Positions 6,050-9,261 of a stretch of DNA of 9,261 bases are shown here, one piece after another (positions within the stretch are counted from its first letter, which is position 1; every line of letters starts with the position of its first letter). This DNA comes from Actinomycetota bacterium (lineage in GTDB: Bacteria; Actinomycetota; Actinomycetes; S36-B12), in the NCBI GenBank assembly GCA_027729865.1, contig JAQCBM010000062.1, positions 1-9,261 on the forward strand, written 5' to 3'. The translations under genes and the position numbers were made by a program. The notes below the pieces were generated by a model that had not been told where the DNA came from, did no database searches, and saw nothing but the letters and a program-made list of their open reading frames with translations.

Positions 6050-7254
6050 CAGGTGCGAAGTTTGTAGTCCTCGAGAAGCCGCCGAGCGATGATCATCTTC
6101 TGGATGTCCGCGGTTCCCTCCCCGATCATCAGCATCGGAGCTTCGCGGTAGAGCCGTTCGATTTCGTATTCCTTGGAGTAGCCGTAACCGCCGTGAATCC
6201 GGAAGGAATCTTCGACTACTTCCTTGCAGTATTCACTCGCGAGGTACTTGGCCATCCCCGCTTCGAGGTCGTTGCGAGCACCGGAGTCTTTGGTGCGGGC
6301 AGCCATCACCATCATCTGGTGGGCAGCTTCGACCTTGGTGGCCATATCGGCCAAGCGAAATGCCACTGCTTGATGCTCACTGATCTGCTTGCCGAACGTG
6401 GTCCGCTGTTGGGCGTACTGCACGCCTAGCTCGAAGGCTCGCAGTGCAAGACCGCACGCGCGTGCGGCAACGTTGACGCGACCCACCTCAACGCCATCCA
6501 TCATCTGATAAAAACCCTGGCCAGGCTCACCACCGAGGATCGCTGACGCGGGAAGCTTGAGTCCATCCATGACGAGCTCGGTGGTATCGACTCCCTTGTA
6601 ACCCATCTTTTCGATCTTCCCGGGAATCGTCAGACCTGGACGGACTTCACCGAAACCCTCCGGCTTATCGACCAGGAAGGTGCTCATGCGCTTGTAGACA
6701 CTCGCATCCGCAGGTGCGGCGCTATCCGTGCGTACGAGAACCGCGACCAGGTTCGATGAGCCACCGTTGGTGAGCCACATCTTCTGTCCAGTGAGGATGT
6801 AGTCATCACCCTCTGGTATCGCTTTGCTCGTGATCGCGGAAACATCGGACCCGCAGCCGGGTTCACTCATGCTGAAGGCTCCGCGGATCTCGCCTTCTGC
6901 CATCTTCGGCAGATAGTGCTGCTTTTGCTCCTCTGTTCCATGGTGCAGGACCATGTGGGAGACGATGAAGTGCGTATTGATGACACCGCTGACGCTCATC
7001 CAACCGCGTGCGATCTCCTCGACCACGAGCGCGTAGGTGAGGAGCGACTGCCCGAGACCGCCGTACTCCTCCGGGATCATCAGACCGAAAACACCCAGTT
7101 CCTTCAAACCGTCGACGATGTCCTTTGGGTACTCATCGTTGTGCTCGAGTTCATTCGCGACCGGAATGATCTCGGCGTCGACGAACTCGCGAATTCCGGC
7201 GAGCATGTCCCGCTGATCCTCGGTCAATCCTTCGGTTTGCAGCAAACGACCCAC
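6049..7254 (-). CDS. Acyl-CoA dehydrogenase
   Basis: This is a 401-residue FAD-dependent dehydrogenase that introduces an alpha-beta double bond into an acyl-CoA and passes electrons to ETF. Family signatures (from the GTG start) are FSMSEPGCGSD 128-138, W160-L-T-N in the flavin region, RTTFGKQI 284-291, HGGYGY 354-359 and G378-E379-G-T, where E379 is the expected catalytic base. Length is normal for the family. GTG at 7254 is preferred because GAGGGGAG (7269-7262) lies seven bases upstream; TTG at 7275 is an upstream alternative that would place this site inside the coding region. Adjacency to an Mcl-like lyase suggests a branched or dicarboxylic acyl-CoA substrate. Methylsuccinyl-CoA (ethylmalonyl-CoA pathway) and isovaleryl/branched-chain CoA are both candidates. 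No crotonyl-CoA carboxylase/reductase is in the window. Confidence 0.95.
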   Translation of the reverse strand: MGRLLQTEGLTEDQRDMLAGIREFVDAEIIPVANELEHNDEYPKDIVDGLKELGVFGLMIPEEYGGLGQSLLTYALVVEEIARGWMSVSGVINTHFIVSHMVLHHGTEEQKQHYLPKMAEGEIRGAFSMSEPGCGSDVSAITSKAIPEGDDYILTGQKMWLTNGGSSNLVAVLVRTDSAAPADASVYKRMSTFLVDKPEGFGEVRPGLTIPGKIEKMGYKGVDTTELVMDGLKLPASAILGGEPGQGFYQMMDGVEVGRVNVAARACGLALRAFELGVQYAQQRTTFGKQISEHQAVAFRLADMATKVEAAHQMMVMAARTKDSGARNDLEAGMAKYLASEYCKEVVEDSFRIHGGYGYSKEYEIERLYREAPMLMIGEGTADIQKMIIARRLLEDYKLRT

Positions 7255-7283
7255 GATCGAACTCCCCTCGAGCAATTGCCGCG

Positions 7284-7289
7284 ATGCTA
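7284..7289 (-). promoter_or_regulatory. Possible internal -10 ahead of the acyl-CoA dehydrogenase
   Basis: TAGCAT on the minus strand fits TANNNT. It lies in the 85-base gap (7255-7339) between the J-domain gene and the dehydrogenase, the only sizeable gap within the minus-strand gene run. No matching -35 is apparent. It may let the dehydrogenase and Nudix genes be transcribed separately from the lyase. Confidence 0.25.
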
Positions 7290-7339
7290 ACGCGCTTTGG
7301 CTAGAGCCGCCCGAGGGATGCGTCGAGCGGAGGTGCTCC

Positions 7340-7942
7340 TCAGGAAGGGAGGCGGATGGGCCGCCACAAGCCGGCTCCTGGATTGACCAGGCCCACGGTC
7401 ACGACGAAGGGCAGCGCAATGACCGGCAAGAAACCGATGATCGCCAGCCCCTGGTAAGCGACCGCCGCGGTCAGCACTGCAGCTATCGGGAACCAGGCAA
7501 GTGTCAGCGCGGCGATGCGGTGGCCGGTGTCGGCCGAGCGACCCAGCAAGTTCCGCTGAATGGCGATGGCGGCGGTGCTCGCCGCCATACCCACTGTGAG
7601 TGCCGCTCCGAGATCGGTCAGTTGCGGTGCCACGAACACAGCAAGGGTCGCCACCACTGCCACGAGTGCCAGGACAGCCATCCCCCGCACACTCGGGCGG
7701 CAGCACACGTTCTGTAGCGGGGCTCGAGGTCGCGGTTGAGGCGCCGGTTGCTCTGCTGGCCGCGCGGGATGGGTGAGCAAAATCGAACGAGCGCGCACCA
7801 GAGCTTCGAAGTGTTCTCGGTCACCACCCGCATCGGGGTGCGCCAACTTGGCCCACACCCGCCAGGCGTGATGCACCTGCTCGGCGGATGCGTCGGCATT
7901 GACCCCCAGCAGTAATGCGGCTTGTTCCCGCGTCATTCGCAC
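7340..7942 (-). CDS. Membrane protein with N-terminal J domain
   Basis: At 200 residues, this protein starts with a short J-like domain (about 3-57). It contains the diagnostic H35-P-D37 loop followed by A-G-G-D, the signature that stimulates Hsp70/DnaK ATPase. A Pro/Arg-rich linker (58-85, with a C80-C81 pair) leads to about four hydrophobic segments near 87-107, 109-127, 143-163 and 165-186. The J domain probably faces the cytoplasm and recruits DnaK to the membrane. It has no Gly/Phe region or zinc fingers, so it is not a general DnaJ. GTG at 7942 is chosen because GGAGGG (7954-7949) is six bases upstream, and it overlaps the lyase stop by one base (TAGTG). Its place between two acyl-CoA enzymes is unexplained, and I do not recognise a named family. 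Confidence 0.8.
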   Translation of the reverse strand: MRMTREQAALLLGVNADASAEQVHHAWRVWAKLAHPDAGGDREHFEALVRARSILLTHPARPAEQPAPQPRPRAPLQNVCCRPSVRGMAVLALVAVVATLAVFVAPQLTDLGAALTVGMAASTAAIAIQRNLLGRSADTGHRIAALTLAWFPIAAVLTAAVAYQGLAIIGFLPVIALPFVVTVGLVNPGAGLWRPIRLPS

Positions 7943-8907
7943 TAGCTGCCCTCCGGCGGCGTGAATGTTTGCGTGCGTGTCATCCCTGCGGCGCGACCCT
8001 TCCCCGCGATCACCAGCGCCATCTTGCGTGAAGCTTCGTCGATCATCTCGTCGCCCAGCATCGCGGCGCCACGGGCACCACCAGCCGCCGACGTGTACCA
8101 GTCATAGGCATCCAGAATCAATTCCGCGTGGTCGTAATCACTCTGGGTGGGTGAGAAGACTTCATTCGCTGCCGCGATCTGATCCGGATGTAGCACCCAC
8201 TTGCCATCTAGTCCTAGTGCAGCGCTGCGACCCGCCACGCGCCGATAGCCGTCCACATCCTTGATCTGTAGGTACGGACCATCAATCGCGAGTTTGTCGT
8301 ACGCACGGGCCGCCATCAAGATCCGCATCAGGATGTAGTGGTAGGCATCGCCAACGTCGTACCCCGGCGGCTGCTCGCCGACTACGAGCGATTTCATGTT
8401 GATGCTCGCCATGAAGTCAGCCGGGCCGAAGATGATCGTCTCGATGCGCGGACTCGCCGCAGCAATCTCATCGACTTTGGTCAAGCCCATGGCGTTCTCT
8501 ATCTGCGCTTCGATGCCGATGCGCCCCACTTCCAGGCCTTCGGACTTCTCGATCTGCGTCAGCAGCATGTCCAGTGCCTGGATCTGCTCGGCGTTTTGCA
8601 CCTTCGGCAACATGATGCAATCGAGGTTGGCCCCTGCTCCGGAGACCACTTCGATCACATCCGTAAAGGTCCACGGTGTAGTCCAGTCGTTCACTCGAAC
8701 AGCACGGACCTTGCCGTCGTAGCCACCTTCGTTCAAAGCAGCGACGATGTTCTTTCGCGCATCGGGTTTGGCCAGCGGCGCAACCGCATCCTCGATATCC
8801 ATGAAGATCTGATCGGCGGGCAGGCCCTTGGCCTTTTCCAACATCTTCGGGCTGGATCCAGGAACCGCCAGGTTGGAACGACGGGTGCGTATGTGTCTCG
8901 CGGACAT
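7942..8907 (-). CDS. HpcH/HpaI-CitE superfamily CoA-ester lyase (malyl-CoA lyase-like)
   Basis: This is a 321-residue Mg2+-dependent aldolase that splits or forms hydroxyacyl-CoA esters. Features seen are L13-A-V-P-G-S near the N-terminus, M36-D-I-E-D-A-V 36-42, R71 in V-R-V-N, E137 in Q-I-E-N-A-M-G and D164 in G-P-A-D (likely Mg2+ ligands). Also present are I208-D-G-P and G235-K-W-V-L-H-P 235-241. The G-K-W-x-x-H-P block and overall length resemble L-malyl/beta-methylmalyl-CoA lyase (Mcl) more than the shorter CitE subunit of citrate lyase. Citramalyl-CoA lyase activity is an alternative. ATG at 8907 has AAGGGG (8920-8915) seven bases upstream. It is the first gene of the minus-strand operon and is followed with a one-base overlap by the J-domain gene. 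Confidence 0.9.
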   Translation of the reverse strand: MSARHIRTRRSNLAVPGSSPKMLEKAKGLPADQIFMDIEDAVAPLAKPDARKNIVAALNEGGYDGKVRAVRVNDWTTPWTFTDVIEVVSGAGANLDCIMLPKVQNAEQIQALDMLLTQIEKSEGLEVGRIGIEAQIENAMGLTKVDEIAAASPRIETIIFGPADFMASINMKSLVVGEQPPGYDVGDAYHYILMRILMAARAYDKLAIDGPYLQIKDVDGYRRVAGRSAALGLDGKWVLHPDQIAAANEVFSPTQSDYDHAELILDAYDWYTSAAGGARGAAMLGDEMIDEASRKMALVIAGKGRAAGMTRTQTFTPPEGS

Positions 8908-8930
8908 GGACTATCCCCTTCGGCTTCGAA

Positions 8931-8960
8931 GTCGTGCAGTGCCTTGTCGTGCAGTGCTTT
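8931..8960. repeat. Tandem 15-bp direct repeat upstream of the lyase operon
   Basis: GTCGTGCAGTGCCTT and GTCGTGCAGTGCTTT are adjacent and match at 14 of 15 positions. They lie 24 bases before the lyase start codon, within the 112-base gap between the operon and the divergent transporter. This is where a regulator would bind to affect either gene. A recent slippage duplication is the plain alternative. Confidence 0.7.
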
Positions 8961-9006
8961 CGCGATCAGCCCGACTCTAGCGGCCTTCAGTATCGCCGCA
9001 TCCGTC

Positions 9007-9012
9007 TACAGT
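9007..9012 (+). promoter_or_regulatory. Candidate leaderless promoter -10 of the MFS gene
   Basis: TACAGT fits TANNNT and is followed by seven bases and then the GTG at 9020. The transcript would therefore begin at the start codon, which agrees with the lack of a Shine-Dalgarno. The best upstream match, TTCAGT at 8986-8991, is a poor -35. Confidence 0.4.
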
Positions 9013-9019
9013 TCCACTC

Positions 9020-9261
9020 GTGCCGAGCACCCAAGACGCAGCTTCCGCACTGGCTCGAGCGCGCATCGCAACGTCGGCCCTCTTCGCCGCCAATGCACTA
9101 ACCCTGTCCGCGTGGCTACCTCGGCTGGCCGAAGTCCAAGAAAACCTCGGCCTTAGTGACGTCCAGATCGGACTTGCCCTGTCCGCCGGTGCCTTCGGCG
9201 GACTGCTGGCCGGCGTGTGGGCCGGCCCACTGATGAACCGCTCCAGCAGCAAGGTGGTAGC
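9020..9261 (+). CDS. MFS transporter, N-terminal part (cut by window end)
   Basis: 80 complete codons are visible with no stop. After a short polar start there are two hydrophobic segments (about 15-34 and 48-70). The loop W32-LPRLAEVQENLGLSDVQIG runs between them, and G69-P-L-M-N-R at the cytoplasmic end is a degenerate form of the MFS motif A. The loop W-x-x-R-L/I-x-x-x-x-x-x-L-G-L-S is typical of the YbjJ/fucose-permease-like group of 12-helix facilitators, so this is a secondary transporter in the inner membrane. The substrate cannot be told. It diverges from the acyl-CoA operon across a gap holding the tandem repeat, so shared regulation and a linked substrate are possible but unproven. 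Confidence 0.8.
   Translation, partial: MPSTQDAASALARARIATSALFAANALTLSAWLPRLAEVQENLGLSDVQIGLALSAGAFGGLLAGVWAGPLMNRSSSKVV

Noticed and set aside
8338..9156. 272-residue plus-strand open frame
   Set aside because: It runs antisense through the lyase gene and across the intergenic repeat. It has no recognisable domain, and its composition is that of a codon-bias shadow.

Overview
The window reads as chromosomal DNA from a GC-rich actinobacterium (Actinomycetota). The main evidence is the gene order MiaE-like ferritin-fold protein / DEAD-box RNA helicase / Soj-ParA-like ATPase. From memory this resembles mycobacterial Rv3210c, Rv3211 (rhlE) and Rv3213c, without the intervening Rv3212. GTG starts, short RsbW-type ATPases and probable leaderless promoters fit the same phylum. 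I cannot place the genus. I saw no phage, transposon, CRISPR, tRNA or rRNA features, and the coding density is very high.

Region 1 (1-3033): a partial ferritin-like gene on the minus strand (1-544) diverges from an RNA helicase on the plus strand (722-2278). The helicase has a structured leader and an apparent CTG start. A ParA-type ATPase on the minus strand (2260-3033) converges on the helicase, and the two coding ends overlap by 19 bases.

Region 2 (3096-5644): an RsbW-like ATP-binding protein (3096-3482) overlaps tail to tail with a Cas4/RecB-type Fe-S nuclease on the minus strand (3470-4321). Diverging from the nuclease is an unusual two-domain protein (4391-5644). Its N-terminus resembles a peptidase-S51/type 1 glutamine amidotransferase, and its C-terminus is the helical tail of cysteinyl-tRNA synthetase.

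Region 3 (5651-8907, minus strand): a probable operon. In transcription order it holds an HpcH/Mcl-like CoA-ester lyase, a small membrane protein with a J domain, an acyl-CoA dehydrogenase and a Nudix hydrolase. The first and last gene pairs are joined by one-base stop/start overlaps. The lyase and dehydrogenase point to breakdown or rearrangement of branched or dicarboxylic acyl-CoA esters; the exact substrate is not visible. A tandem 15-bp repeat lies just upstream.

Region 4 (9020-9261): the start of an MFS transporter, divergent from the operon and cut by the window end.

No complete new defence or mobile system is evident. The points most worth a second look are the amidotransferase-like/CysRS-tail fusion, the tandem repeat between the acyl-CoA operon and the transporter, the RsbW-like protein lacking its adenine-contacting aspartate, the recurring leaderless promoter pattern, and the CTG start of the helicase.
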